From Mycolicibacillus koreensis (GTDB lineage: Bacteria; Actinomycetota; Actinomycetes; Mycobacteriales; Mycobacteriaceae), in the NCBI RefSeq assembly GCF_002104795.1, contig NZ_NCXO01000001.1, positions 155,576 to 219,575 on the forward strand: 64,000 nt of DNA. The letters run 5' to 3'. Below, piece by piece: positions 18,131 through 28,751 of this stretch. Every line of letters begins with the position of its first letter. Position 1 is the stretch's first letter. The position numbers and the translations under genes are program-made. The notes under the pieces are model-generated. The model had not been told where the DNA came from. It saw nothing but the letters and a program-made list of their open reading frames with translations, and made no database searches.

Positions 18131-19333
18131 TCAGCGGGCGACGATCACCGACGAACCGTGCCCGAACAGGCCCTGGTTGGCGGTGACGCCGACGGTCGCG
18201 CCCTGCACCTGGCGGCCCTCGGCCTGCCCGCGCAGCTGCCAGTTCAGCTCGCAGACCTGCGCGATCGCCTGAGCGGGAATGGCCTCGCCGAAGCAGGCCA
18301 GCCCGCCGGAGGCGTTGACCGGCACCTTGCCGCCGATCGTGGTGGCGCCGCTGCGCAGCAACTGCTCGCCCTCACCCTTGGCGCACAACCCGAGGTGCTC
18401 GTACCAGTCCAGTTCCAGCGCGGTGGACAGGTCGTAGACCTCGGCCAGGCTCACGTCCTCGGGGCCGATCCCGGCCTCGGCGTAGGCGGCGTCGAGGATC
18501 TGGTCTTTGAACACCCGGTCCGGGGCGGGCACCACCGCGGTGGAGTCGGTGGCGATGTCGGGCAGCTCGGGCAGGTGTTGCGGGTACTGCGGGGTGACGG
18601 TGGACACCGCCCGCACCGACGGCACCCCTTCGAGAGACCCGAGGTGCTTCTTCGCGAACTCCGCGCTGGCCACGATCACCGCCGCCGCGCCGTCGGAGGT
18701 GGCGCAGATGTCCAACTGGTGCAGCGGGTCGGCCACCACCGGGCTGGCCAGCACGTCGGCGACCGCGGACTCCTTGCGGTAGCGGGCGTACGGGTTGGCG
18801 AGCCCGTGGCGGGAGTTCTTCACCTTGACCGCCGCGAAGTCCTCCACGGTCGCCCCGTAGAGGTCCATGCGGCGCCGCGCCAGCAGCGCGAAGTACACCG
18901 GATTCATCGCCCCGATCAGGTGGAACCGCTGCCAGTCCGGGTCGTTCTTGCGTTCCCCGCCCACCGGGGCGAACGCACCCTTCGGCGTGGTGTCAGCACC
19001 GATCACCAGCGCGACATCGCAGAACCCGGCCAGGATCTGGGCGCGCGCGCTCTGCAGCGCCTGCGAACCGGACGCGCAGGCGGCGTAGCTCGACGACACC
19101 GGCACCCCGTTCCAGCCCAGCTTCTGGGCGAACGTGGACCCGGCGATGAACCCCGGATAGCCGTTGCGGATGGTGTCGGCACCGGCGACCAGCTGGATCT
19201 GGCGCCAGTCCAGGTTGGCTTCGGCGAGCGCGGCACGGGCGGCGACGACGCCGTATTCGGTGAAGTCGCGGCCCCACTTGCCCCACGGGTGCATGCCCGC
19301 ACCCAGGATGTACAGCGGTTCGGGCGTGCTCAC
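18131..19333 (-). CDS. Thiolase-superfamily lipid-transfer protein (Ltp/SCPx type)
   Basis: A 400-residue thiolase-fold protein of the non-specific lipid-transfer group. The nucleophile region reads SSYAACASGSQALQSAR with Cys in place, but the C-terminal thiolase motifs are altered: NASGGLACFGEA instead of NxxGGAIALGHP and ANQGLFGHGSS instead of the CxGGGxG loop. Relatives pair with a DUF35 protein and act in retro-aldol or thiolytic steps of sterol side-chain or fatty-acid metabolism. The GTG at 19333 overlaps the stop of the DUF35 gene by four bases, strong support for a shared complex. Rv1627c is the likely counterpart, by memory. Confidence 0.88.
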   Translation of the reverse strand: MSTPEPLYILGAGMHPWGKWGRDFTEYGVVAARAALAEANLDWRQIQLVAGADTIRNGYPGFIAGSTFAQKLGWNGVPVSSSYAACASGSQALQSARAQILAGFCDVALVIGADTTPKGAFAPVGGERKNDPDWQRFHLIGAMNPVYFALLARRRMDLYGATVEDFAAVKVKNSRHGLANPYARYRKESAVADVLASPVVADPLHQLDICATSDGAAAVIVASAEFAKKHLGSLEGVPSVRAVSTVTPQYPQHLPELPDIATDSTAVVPAPDRVFKDQILDAAYAEAGIGPEDVSLAEVYDLSTALELDWYEHLGLCAKGEGEQLLRSGATTIGGKVPVNASGGLACFGEAIPAQAIAQVCELNWQLRGQAEGRQVQGATVGVTANQGLFGHGSSVIVAR

Positions 19334-19773
19334 GCGCTCACCTTCTTCCAGACGTAGGTCAACCGCTGCACGCCGTCGTCGTCGGTGTAGAGCGGCTCGA
19401 GGCCCAACTCCAACTCCATGCCCAGCGTCAGGTCGGCGGCGAGGGTGCCCTCGGCGACCTTCGCCAGCACGATCAGACCCTCGGCGGCCAACTCGACCGC
19501 CGCGATCGCGAACGGCTCGAACGGATCCGGGGCCGGGTACGGCGCCGGCGGCGGGTACCGGTTCTCGGTGTAGCTCCACACCGTGCCGCGCCGGGACAAC
19601 TCGACCGCCTCGAGCACGTCGCTGTCGCAGGCCGGGTTGGGGCAGTTGTTCTCCCGGGGCGGGAAGACATAGGTCCCGCACTGGGGGCATTTCGCGCCGA
19701 TCAGATGCGGCGCGCCGGTGTCATCGGTGGCGAACCACCCGTCGATCGCTGGTTGCGGAGATGCTGCTGGCAC
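19330..19773 (-). CDS. DUF35 OB-fold/zinc-ribbon partner protein
   Basis: A 147-residue DUF35 protein: an N-terminal zinc ribbon (CPQCGTYVFPPRENNCPNPAC) and an OB-fold (RRGTVWSYTENRYPPP to KVAEGTLAADLTLGMELEL). Such proteins bind the thiolase-like enzyme encoded next to them and are needed for its activity or substrate access. The GTG at 19773 gives a natural N-terminus (MPAASPQPAIDGWF), and a TACGCT -10 lies six bases ahead of it, so the message is probably leaderless. The downstream gene overlaps by four bases. Confidence 0.87.
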   Translation of the reverse strand: MPAASPQPAIDGWFATDDTGAPHLIGAKCPQCGTYVFPPRENNCPNPACDSDVLEAVELSRRGTVWSYTENRYPPPAPYPAPDPFEPFAIAAVELAAEGLIVLAKVAEGTLAADLTLGMELELGLEPLYTDDDGVQRLTYVWKKVSA

Positions 19774-19785
19774 GTCGACAGCGTA
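19774..19785 (-). promoter_or_regulatory. Leaderless-type -10 for the DUF35 gene
   Basis: On the minus strand TACGCT (19785-19780) ends six bases before the GTG at 19773, with no ribosome-binding site between them. Confidence 0.45.
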
Positions 19786-19856
19786 CCGACAAGTCCGGCC
19801 AGAGTTGAAACGTGTTCCAGTCCCGCCACGCTGGTTTCGCGCCGCCGCCGGATGCA

Positions 19857-19868
19857 TAGAGTGGGGCG
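19857..19868 (+). promoter_or_regulatory. Leaderless-type -10 for polA
   Basis: TAGAGT at 19857-19862 ends six bases before the polA GTG at 19869. The G-rich spacer could pass for a ribosome site but lies too close to the start to act as one if transcription begins at the GTG. Confidence 0.45.
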
Positions 19869-22574
19869 GTGAGCCCGACCGAGAACGCCGCGCCCGCCAA
19901 ACCCACCCTGATGCTGCTCGACGGCAACTCACTGGCCTATCGGGCGTTCTACGCGCTGCCCGCGGAGAACTTCAAAACCCAGGGCGGACTGACCACCAAC
20001 GCCGTCTACGGGTTCACCGCGATGCTGATCAACCTGCTGCGCGACGAGGCGCCGAGCCATGTGGCCGCCGCATTCGACGTGTCCCGCCAGACGTTTCGCT
20101 CCGAGCGCTACCCGGAGTACAAGGCCAACCGGTCGACGACCCCCGATGAGTTCCGCGGCCAGATCGACATCACCAAGGAGGTTCTCGGGGCGCTGGGGAT
20201 CACCGTGCTCGCCGAGGAGGGGTTCGAGGCCGACGACATCATCGCGACCCTGGCCACCCAGGCCGAGCAGGCCGGCTACCGGGTGCTGGTGGTCACCGGG
20301 GACCGCGACGCGCTGCAACTGGTCGACGACGACGTCACGGTGCTCTACCCGCGCAAAGGGGTGAGCGAGCTGACCCGGTTCACCCCGGCGGCCGTCGTCG
20401 ACAAGTACGGGCTGACCCCGGCGCAGTACCCCGATTACGCCGCGCTGCGCGGCGACCCCAGCGACAACCTGCCGGGCATCCCGGGGGTGGGGGAGAAGAC
20501 CGCCTCGAAGTGGATCACCCAGTACGGCACCCTGCAGGGCCTGGTCGACCACGCCGACGAGGTGCGCGGCAAGGTCGGGGACGCGCTGCGGGCCAACCTG
20601 GCCACGGTGCTGCTCAACCGGGAACTCACCGACCTGGTCACCGCGGTTCCGCTGGCCCAGACGCCGGACACTCTGGAGTTGCAGCCGTGGGACCGTGACC
20701 AGATCCACCGACTCTTCGACGACCTGGAGTTCCGGGTGCTGCGCGACCGGCTGTTCGAGACGCTGGGCACCCCCGAACCCGAGGTCGACGAGGGCTTCGA
20801 GGTGCGTGGCACGGCCTTGGAGCCCGGCACGGTGGCCGACTGGCTGGCCGCCCACGTCAGCGACGGCAGCCGGGCCGGGATCGCGGTCACCGGCACCCAC
20901 CGCACCTTCGACGGGGACGCCACCGCGCTGGCGATCGCCGTCGCCGACGGGGAGGGCTGTTACCTCGACACCGCCGCCCTGACCCCCGACGACGAGGCGG
21001 CGTTGGCGGCGTGGCTGGCCGATGCGGCCCAGCCCAAGGCGCTACACGAGGCGAAGCTGGCCATGCACGACCTGGCGGGGCGGGGCTGGACGCTGGGCGG
21101 GGTCACCTCCGATACCGCGCTGGCCGCCTATCTGGTGCGCCCCGGACAGCGCAGCTTCACCCTCGACGACCTGGCGGTGCGCTACCTGCGCCGGGAGTTG
21201 CGCGCCGACGACCCCGACGACCAGCAGCTGTCGCTGCTCGACGAGGCCGACGGCACCGACAGTCAGGCGGTGACCACGCTGATCCTGCGGGCCCGAGCGG
21301 TCACCGACCTCGCCGAGGCGCTGGACGCCAAGCTCGCCGAGATCGACTCCGCGGCGCTGCTCGCCGAGATGGAGTTGCCGGTGCAGCGGACGCTCGCGGC
21401 GATGGAGACCGCCGGGATCGCCGTCGACACCGACCGGCTCACGGAGCTGCAGAGCGGGTTCAGCGACCAGATCCGCGACGCCGCCGAGGCGGCCTACGCG
21501 GTGATCGGCAAACAGATCAACCTCGGATCCCCCAAGCAGCTGCAGGTGGTGCTCTTCGACGAGCTGGGCATGCCCAAGACCAAACGCACCAAGACCGGCT
21601 ACACCACCGACGCCGACGCGCTGGTCTCACTGTTCGACAAGACCGGGCATCCGTTCCTCGAGCACCTGCTGCGCCACCGCGACGTCACCAAACTGAAGGT
21701 CACCGTCGACGGGCTGCTCAAGGCGGTCGCCGCCGACGGGCGCATCCACACCACGTTCAACCAGACCATCGCTGCGACCGGGCGGCTCTCGTCCACCGAG
21801 CCGAACCTGCAGAACATCCCGGTGCGCACCGCACACGGCCGCACCATCCGCGACACGTTTGTGGTGGGCGAGGGCTACACGGCGCTGATGACCGCCGACT
21901 ACAGCCAGATCGAGATGCGCATCATGGCGCATCTGTCCGGTGACGCCGGGCTGATCGAGGCATTCAACTCCGGGGAGGATCTGCACTCCTTTGTCGCCGC
22001 CCGGGCGTTCGACGTCGATCCCCACGCGGTCACCCCCGACCTGCGCCGTCGGGTCAAGGCCATGTCCTACGGGCTGGCCTACGGGCTGAGCGCCTACGGG
22101 CTGTCCCAGCAGCTCAAGATCTCCACCGAGGAGGCCCGCGAGCAGATGGACGCCTATTTCGGCCGCTTCGGTGGGGTTCGCGACTACCTGCAGGCCGTCG
22201 TCGACCAGGCCCGCAAGGACGGTTACACCTCCACGGTGCTGGGCCGGCGCCGGTATCTTCCCGAGCTGACCAGTTCCACCCGCCAGGTGCGCGAGGCCGC
22301 CGAGCGCGCCGCGCTCAACGCGCCGATCCAGGGCAGCGCCGCCGACATCATCAAGGTGGCGATGATCGAGGTGGATGAGGCGCTGCGCGCCGCCGATCTG
22401 ACCTCGCGGATGTTGCTGCAGGTCCACGACGAGTTGGTGATCGAGGTCGCCGACGGGGAACACGACCGGGTCGAGGCGCTGGTGCGGGAGAAGATGGGCG
22501 GCGCCTATCCGTTGGCGGTGCCGCTGGAGGTGTCGGTCGGCTACGGGCGCACCTGGGACGCTGCGGCGCACTGA
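19869..22574 (+). CDS. polA: DNA polymerase I
   Basis: A 901-residue polymerase that fills gaps in excision repair and replaces Okazaki primers. Domains in order: 5'-3' flap exonuclease (about 12-300, LLDGNSLAYRAFYALP, GDRDALQLVD), a degenerate 3'-5' exonuclease-like domain (about 320-500) that lacks the DxE metal ligands, so no proofreading, and the polymerase (about 510-901). Polymerase motif A is DYSQIEMRIMAHLSGD, motif B RRVKAMSYGLAYGLSAYG, motif C QVHDELVIEV. Length is normal for mycobacteria. The GTG start follows a -10 with leaderless spacing. uvrB and uvrA lie downstream in the window. Confidence 0.98.
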   Translation: MSPTENAAPAKPTLMLLDGNSLAYRAFYALPAENFKTQGGLTTNAVYGFTAMLINLLRDEAPSHVAAAFDVSRQTFRSERYPEYKANRSTTPDEFRGQIDITKEVLGALGITVLAEEGFEADDIIATLATQAEQAGYRVLVVTGDRDALQLVDDDVTVLYPRKGVSELTRFTPAAVVDKYGLTPAQYPDYAALRGDPSDNLPGIPGVGEKTASKWITQYGTLQGLVDHADEVRGKVGDALRANLATVLLNRELTDLVTAVPLAQTPDTLELQPWDRDQIHRLFDDLEFRVLRDRLFETLGTPEPEVDEGFEVRGTALEPGTVADWLAAHVSDGSRAGIAVTGTHRTFDGDATALAIAVADGEGCYLDTAALTPDDEAALAAWLADAAQPKALHEAKLAMHDLAGRGWTLGGVTSDTALAAYLVRPGQRSFTLDDLAVRYLRRELRADDPDDQQLSLLDEADGTDSQAVTTLILRARAVTDLAEALDAKLAEIDSAALLAEMELPVQRTLAAMETAGIAVDTDRLTELQSGFSDQIRDAAEAAYAVIGKQINLGSPKQLQVVLFDELGMPKTKRTKTGYTTDADALVSLFDKTGHPFLEHLLRHRDVTKLKVTVDGLLKAVAADGRIHTTFNQTIAATGRLSSTEPNLQNIPVRTAHGRTIRDTFVVGEGYTALMTADYSQIEMRIMAHLSGDAGLIEAFNSGEDLHSFVAARAFDVDPHAVTPDLRRRVKAMSYGLAYGLSAYGLSQQLKISTEEAREQMDAYFGRFGGVRDYLQAVVDQARKDGYTSTVLGRRRYLPELTSSTRQVREAAERAALNAPIQGSAADIIKVAMIEVDEALRAADLTSRMLLQVHDELVIEVADGEHDRVEALVREKMGGAYPLAVPLEVSVGYGRTWDAAAH

Positions 22575-22593
22575 CCTCGGCGTTGGCACCGGT

Positions 22594-22623
22594 TTGTCCA
22601 GCGTGCAATCGGTCGAGTAACCT
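22594..22623 (+). promoter_or_regulatory. Candidate rpsA promoter
   Basis: In the 143-base gap between polA and rpsA, TTGTCC (22594-22599) and TAACCT (22618-22623) are separated by 18 bases, giving a leader of about 88 bases. Both hexamers are imperfect. No clear hairpin was found in the leader. Confidence 0.35.
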
Positions 22624-22717
22624 TGTCGGGCACCCGTGTGCACTGGTTCACGGGTCGCGACACAAGCAGTCCGTCATCCTGTCCCTACGATTCAACCTGT
22701 CCGGAGCAACCCACCAC

Positions 22718-24145
22718 ATGCCAAGTCCCTCCGTCACCTCGCCGCAAGTAGCCGTCAACGACATCGGCTCGGCCGAGGATTTCCTTGCCGCCATCGACAA
22801 AACGATCAAGTACTTCAACGATGGCGACATCGTGGAAGGGACCATCGTCAAGGTTGACCGCGACGAAGTCCTGCTCGACATCGGGTACAAGACCGAAGGG
22901 GTCATCCCGTCCCGCGAACTGTCGATCAAACACGACGTCGACCCCCACGAGGTTGTCGCCGTCGGCGATGATGTCGAAGCCCTCGTCCTCACCAAGGAGG
23001 ACAAAGAAGGCCGACTGATCCTGTCCAAGAAGCGCGCCCAGTACGAGCGCGCCTGGGGCACCATCGAAGAACTCAAGGAGAAGGACGAGGCCGTCAAGGG
23101 CACCGTCATCGAGGTCGTCAAGGGTGGCCTCATCCTCGACATCGGGTTGCGCGGCTTCCTGCCGGCCTCGCTGGTCGAGATGCGCCGCGTGCGCGACCTG
23201 CAGCCCTACATCGGTCGCGAGATCGAAGCGAAGATCATCGAGCTGGACAAGAACCGCAACAACGTGGTGCTGTCCCGGCGCGCCTGGCTGGAGCAGACCC
23301 AGTCCGAGGTGCGCAGCGAATTCCTCAACCACCTGCAGAAGGGCGCCATCCGCAAGGGTGTCGTCTCCTCGATCGTCAACTTCGGCGCGTTCGTCGACCT
23401 CGGCGGGGTGGACGGCCTGGTGCACGTCTCCGAGCTGTCCTGGAAGCACATCGACCACCCGTCGGAGGTCGTCGCCGTCGGCGACGAGGTCACCGTCGAG
23501 GTGCTCGACGTGGACATGGACCGCGAGCGGGTTTCGTTGTCGCTCAAGGCCACCCAGGAAGACCCGTGGCGGCACTTCGCCCGCACCCACGCCATCGGCC
23601 AGATCGTGCCCGGCAAGGTCACCAAGCTGGTGCCGTTCGGGGCGTTCGTCCGTGTCGAGGAGGGCATCGAGGGCCTGGTGCACATCTCCGAGCTCTCCGA
23701 GCAGCATGTCGAGGTGCCCGACCAGGTGGTCGCGGTCGGCGACGACGCGATGGTCAAGGTCATCGACATCGACCTGGACCGCCGCCGGATCTCGCTCTCG
23801 CTCAAGCAGGCCAACGAGGACTACACCGAGGAGTTCGACCCCTCGAAGTACGGCATGGCCGACAGCTACGACGATCAGGGCAACTACATCTTCCCGGAGG
23901 GCTTCGACGCCGACACCAACGAGTGGTTGGAGGGCTTCGAGACCCAGCGCGCCGAGTGGGAGGCCCGTTACGCCGAGGCGGAGCGCCGGCACAAGATGCA
24001 CACCGCGCAGATGGAGAAGGTCGCCGCGGCCGAGCACTTGGAGTCCGAGCACCGCAGCACCGGCCCGGCCGAGGAGTCCGGTGGGTCGCTGGCCAGCGAC
24101 GAGCAGCTGGCGGCGCTGCGGGAGAAACTCGCCGGCAACGCCTAG
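22718..24145 (+). CDS. rpsA: 30S ribosomal protein S1
   Basis: A 475-residue S1 protein that helps the 30S subunit bind mRNA. It contains four S1 (OB) domains: about 36-105 (GDIVEGTIVKVDRDEVLLDIG), 123-190 (VKGTVIEVVKGGLILDIG), 208-278 (RKGVVSSIVNFGAFVDLGG) and 295-365 (VPGKVTKLVPFGAFVRVEEG), then an acidic, helical tail. This four-domain form is normal for actinobacteria. The ATG at 22718 fits the family N-terminus (MPSPSVTSPQVAVNDIG); GGAG at 22702 is rather far away. coaE follows 15 bases later. Confidence 0.98.
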   Translation: MPSPSVTSPQVAVNDIGSAEDFLAAIDKTIKYFNDGDIVEGTIVKVDRDEVLLDIGYKTEGVIPSRELSIKHDVDPHEVVAVGDDVEALVLTKEDKEGRLILSKKRAQYERAWGTIEELKEKDEAVKGTVIEVVKGGLILDIGLRGFLPASLVEMRRVRDLQPYIGREIEAKIIELDKNRNNVVLSRRAWLEQTQSEVRSEFLNHLQKGAIRKGVVSSIVNFGAFVDLGGVDGLVHVSELSWKHIDHPSEVVAVGDEVTVEVLDVDMDRERVSLSLKATQEDPWRHFARTHAIGQIVPGKVTKLVPFGAFVRVEEGIEGLVHISELSEQHVEVPDQVVAVGDDAMVKVIDIDLDRRRISLSLKQANEDYTEEFDPSKYGMADSYDDQGNYIFPEGFDADTNEWLEGFETQRAEWEARYAEAERRHKMHTAQMEKVAAAEHLESEHRSTGPAEESGGSLASDEQLAALREKLAGNA

Positions 24146-24160
24146 TCGGCCCGCGCTGGC

Positions 24161-25399
24161 ATGCTACGGATCGGGCTGACCGGAGGCATCGGCGCCGGCA
24201 AATCCACGGTCGCACGGACATTCAGCGACTGCGGAGGCGTCATCGTCGACGGCGATGTGCTGGCTCGCGAGGTCGTCGAACCCGGCACCGAGGGGCTGGC
24301 CGCGCTAGTCGAGGCGTTCGGCAGTGCGATCCTGCAGCCGGACGGGACGTTGGACCGTCCGGCGCTGGCCGCGCTGGCGTTCTCCGATGAGAGCCGGCGG
24401 GCCACGCTCAACGGGATCGTGCATCCGCTGGTGGCCGGTCGCCGCGCGCAGTTGATCGCCGAGGCCGCGGCCTCCCCGGACAACCCGGTCGTCGTCGAGG
24501 ACATCCCGCTGCTCGTCGAATCGGGGATGGCGCCGCTGTTCCCGCTGGTGGTCGTGGTGCACACCGAGGAGCAGACCCGGGTGTCCCGGCTGATCGAGCA
24601 CCGCGGAATGACCGCCGCCGACGCCCGTGCCCGCATCGCCGCGCAGGCCACCGAGAAGCAGCGTCGCGCTGTGGCCGACGTGTGGCTGGACAACTCCGGC
24701 ACCCCGGACCAGTTGGCCGCCGACGCCCGGGCCCTGTGGCAACAGCGCATCGCGCCGTTCGCTGCCAACCTGGAGGCCGGCCGCTCGGTGCCGGCACCGC
24801 TGCGGGTCAGTGCCGCCGACCCGACCTGGCCGGAGCAGGCGGCCCGCATCACCGCCCGGCTGTCCACGGCGTGCGGGCATCACGCGGTGCGGGTCGACCA
24901 CATCGGGTCGACCGCAGTGGCCGGACTGGACGCCAAGGATGTCATCGACGTACAGGTGACCGTAAGGTCCCTCGAGGATGCCGACGCGGTGGCCGAGAAC
25001 ATCCGCGCCGCCGGGTATCCGCGGTGGGAGACGGTCAGCGCCGACATGGCCAAACCCGACCCCCGTAGCACCGTGGCCGAGTTCGACCATAACGATGATG
25101 TGGCGTTGTGGCAGAAGCGATTCCACGCATCCGCCGACCCGGGTCGGCCCACGCACGTGCACATCCGGGTGGACGGCTGGCCCAACCAGCAGTTCGCGCT
25201 GCTGTTCGTCGACTGGCTACGCGTCAACCCGGATCTGCACGCCGAGTATCTGGCCGTCAAGCGCGACGCCGAACGGGCGGCCTCCACCGGGGAAGCGATC
25301 GCAGACTACGCCGAGGCGAAAGAGCCGTGGCTCGTCGACGCGTATCGGCGCGCCTGGCAATGGGCCGACACCGTCGACTGGCGTCCCAGCGGTTCGTAA
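24161..25399 (+). CDS. coaE: Dephospho-CoA kinase fused to a GrpB/UPF0157 domain
   Basis: A 412-residue fusion. Residues 1-200 are dephospho-CoA kinase, the last step of coenzyme A synthesis: P-loop GLTGGIGAGKST, VDGDVLAREVV, and the conserved VVEDIPLLVESG. Residues about 215-405 are a GrpB/UPF0157 domain of the nucleotidyltransferase superfamily, with VDHIGSTAVAGLDAKDVID and HVHIRVDGW. The fusion is usual in mycobacteria; the second domain's role is unclear, and in M. tuberculosis it has been reported to help the enzyme fold. The start is 15 bases after rpsA, so they may be co-transcribed. Confidence 0.95.
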   Translation: MLRIGLTGGIGAGKSTVARTFSDCGGVIVDGDVLAREVVEPGTEGLAALVEAFGSAILQPDGTLDRPALAALAFSDESRRATLNGIVHPLVAGRRAQLIAEAAASPDNPVVVEDIPLLVESGMAPLFPLVVVVHTEEQTRVSRLIEHRGMTAADARARIAAQATEKQRRAVADVWLDNSGTPDQLAADARALWQQRIAPFAANLEAGRSVPAPLRVSAADPTWPEQAARITARLSTACGHHAVRVDHIGSTAVAGLDAKDVIDVQVTVRSLEDADAVAENIRAAGYPRWETVSADMAKPDPRSTVAEFDHNDDVALWQKRFHASADPGRPTHVHIRVDGWPNQQFALLFVDWLRVNPDLHAEYLAVKRDAERAASTGEAIADYAEAKEPWLVDAYRRAWQWADTVDWRPSGS

Positions 25400-25429
25400 A
25401 CCGGGCTAGAAACCGGACTTGAGACCTGA

Positions 25430-25867
25430 CTAGGCGGGGGAGTCCGCAGCGGGGGCGGCATGCAGCGGCGCCCCGCAGGTCGCCACCCCGCCCTCATCGG
25501 AGCCCGGCTGGGCGGAGACCATCTCATCGGTCTGCACCGCGACCGCATCGTCCACCTGGATCTCGCAGTGCACGTTGGCCGAGTACGGCCACGGCAGCCG
25601 GATCTCCATGCCGGCTTTGGCCGGGTCATCGAGCACGGCGTTGGCCTCGAACACCCGGCCGGGGAGGGCGCTCAGCGGGGAGCTGCTGGTCTGCCCGTCA
25701 CCGGTGACGAAGGTGGCCTCTCCACCGGGGGCGACACCATCGACGCGGGCCAGGTAGGTGATGTTGTGCAGTTCGTCGCCGTCGGCGACGGCGACCGGCG
25801 CCAGGGCCCAGCCCGCGCCGAACAGCGCGGCGGCCACGGCGGCGCCCACTCGGATGCTGACGTTCAT
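25430..25867 (-). CDS. Small secreted protein, unknown function
   Basis: A 145-residue protein with a classical signal peptide (MNVSIRVGAAVAAALFGAGW, cleavage probably after APVAVA). The mature part is about 118 residues, with two cysteines (VHCEIQV and VATCGAP) that could form a disulphide, and a beta-rich look. I do not recognise a family; a general likeness to small mycobacterial exported MmpS-like or MPT63-like proteins is only an impression. It starts 11 bases after the DUF402 gene ends, on the same strand, and ends 30 bases from coaE. Confidence 0.7.
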   Translation of the reverse strand: MNVSIRVGAAVAAALFGAGWALAPVAVADGDELHNITYLARVDGVAPGGEATFVTGDGQTSSSPLSALPGRVFEANAVLDDPAKAGMEIRLPWPYSANVHCEIQVDDAVAVQTDEMVSAQPGSDEGGVATCGAPLHAAPAADSPA

Positions 25868-25878
25868 GCCTGCTGACC

Positions 25879-26385
25879 CTACCGCCGCTGCCAGGTGAGC
25901 TCCATGCCGTGGGTGGTCAGCCAACGGTGCAGGTCATAGCCGTGGGCGGCCAGACCGTCGACGGCACGCACCGCGCGGCGCACCGCCCGATCGGCGCTGG
26001 TCGCATCCAGTAGGCCGTCGCGGACCGCGATCGCCAACTCGTCGGCGTCCTCCAGGTCGACCCCCACGCCGGTGCGCACCACCAGGTCCAAGTAGTGGTC
26101 CACCGAATGCCACACGGCGGCGCCCGGCGTGTACTCGCCGATGTCGAGGTAGAAGTCCTGGTCACGGTGGTGGCCGGGGGTGAAGTCGAACACAGTGACC
26201 CGCAGCCCCAGTGCCGGCAGCAGCCAGGACTGCAGGTAGTGGAAGTCGGCGCGGCCGGGGGTGGGGCGGGCCAGATACAGCCCCCAGGGGTGCACCGTGT
26301 AGGTGTCGACCGTCCGCACGATCCCCTTCGGGTCGGTGTTGGTGTGATTGAGCAGGTCAAACGTCTCCCGTTTGGGTGGGTGCAC
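25879..26385 (-). CDS. DUF402-family protein
   Basis: A 168-residue DUF402 protein. The family includes nucleoside di/triphosphate phosphatases and RNA-associated domains. Visible core: VDTYTVHPWGLYLARP, DFTPGHHRDQDFYLDIGEYT and HSVDHYLDLVVRTGVGVDLE, with the clustered acidic and aromatic residues typical of the active site, then a helical tail. GTG 26385 (MHPPKRETFDLLNH) is chosen as the first plausible start; Rv1632c is the likely counterpart, from memory. It is transcribed away from uvrB, with a long inverted repeat between them. Confidence 0.8.
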   Translation of the reverse strand: MHPPKRETFDLLNHTNTDPKGIVRTVDTYTVHPWGLYLARPTPGRADFHYLQSWLLPALGLRVTVFDFTPGHHRDQDFYLDIGEYTPGAAVWHSVDHYLDLVVRTGVGVDLEDADELAIAVRDGLLDATSADRAVRRAVRAVDGLAAHGYDLHRWLTTHGMELTWQRR

Positions 26386-26424
26386 GGCCGTGACCCTACC
26401 CGCGGACCGCCGAGGGCCGTGACG

Positions 26425-26503
26425 CTGCTGAGATCGATGCTCCAGCGGACATACGGGTGCCATTTTCGGGCCCGTATGTCCATATGGGTGTCGATCTCAG
26501 CAG
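26425..26503. repeat. 79-base interrupted inverted repeat before uvrB
   Basis: The outer arms CTGCTGAGATCGA (26425-26437) and TCGATCTCAGCAG (26491-26503) are perfect 13-base complements; the inner arms GGACATACGGG (26447-26457) and CCCGTATGTCC (26471-26481) are perfect 11-base complements. The arms are separated on each side by nine unpaired bases, and the centre is 13 bases. TGAC flanks both ends. It is more AT-rich than its surroundings. It could be a small mobile-element relic, a double operator or a structured RNA. Confidence 0.75.
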
Positions 26504-26548
26504 TGACCGGGCCCACCGGCGGCCGGTGGCACTGTCCGAACGCACGCT

Positions 26549-26561
26549 TACCCTGGTGACC
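26549..26561 (+). promoter_or_regulatory. Leaderless-type -10 for uvrB
   Basis: TACCCT at 26549-26554 ends seven bases before the uvrB ATG at 26562; an in-frame GTG at 26556 lies between. No mycobacterial LexA box was seen here. Confidence 0.4.

Positions 26562-28747
<2,186 letters not shown>

Positions 28748-28751
<4 letters not shown>

Noticed and set aside
22685..24052. 455-codon minus-strand frame opposite rpsA
   Set aside because: Codon-mirror shadow of S1; its apparent repeats come from the S1 repeats.
24161..25399. Possible misassembled join of two genes in coaE
   Set aside because: The kinase-GrpB fusion is a known mycobacterial architecture and the frame is continuous.
26386..26561. 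SOS (LexA) box upstream of uvrB
   Set aside because: No sequence close to TCGAACnnnnGTTCGA was found; the inverted repeat there is unrelated.
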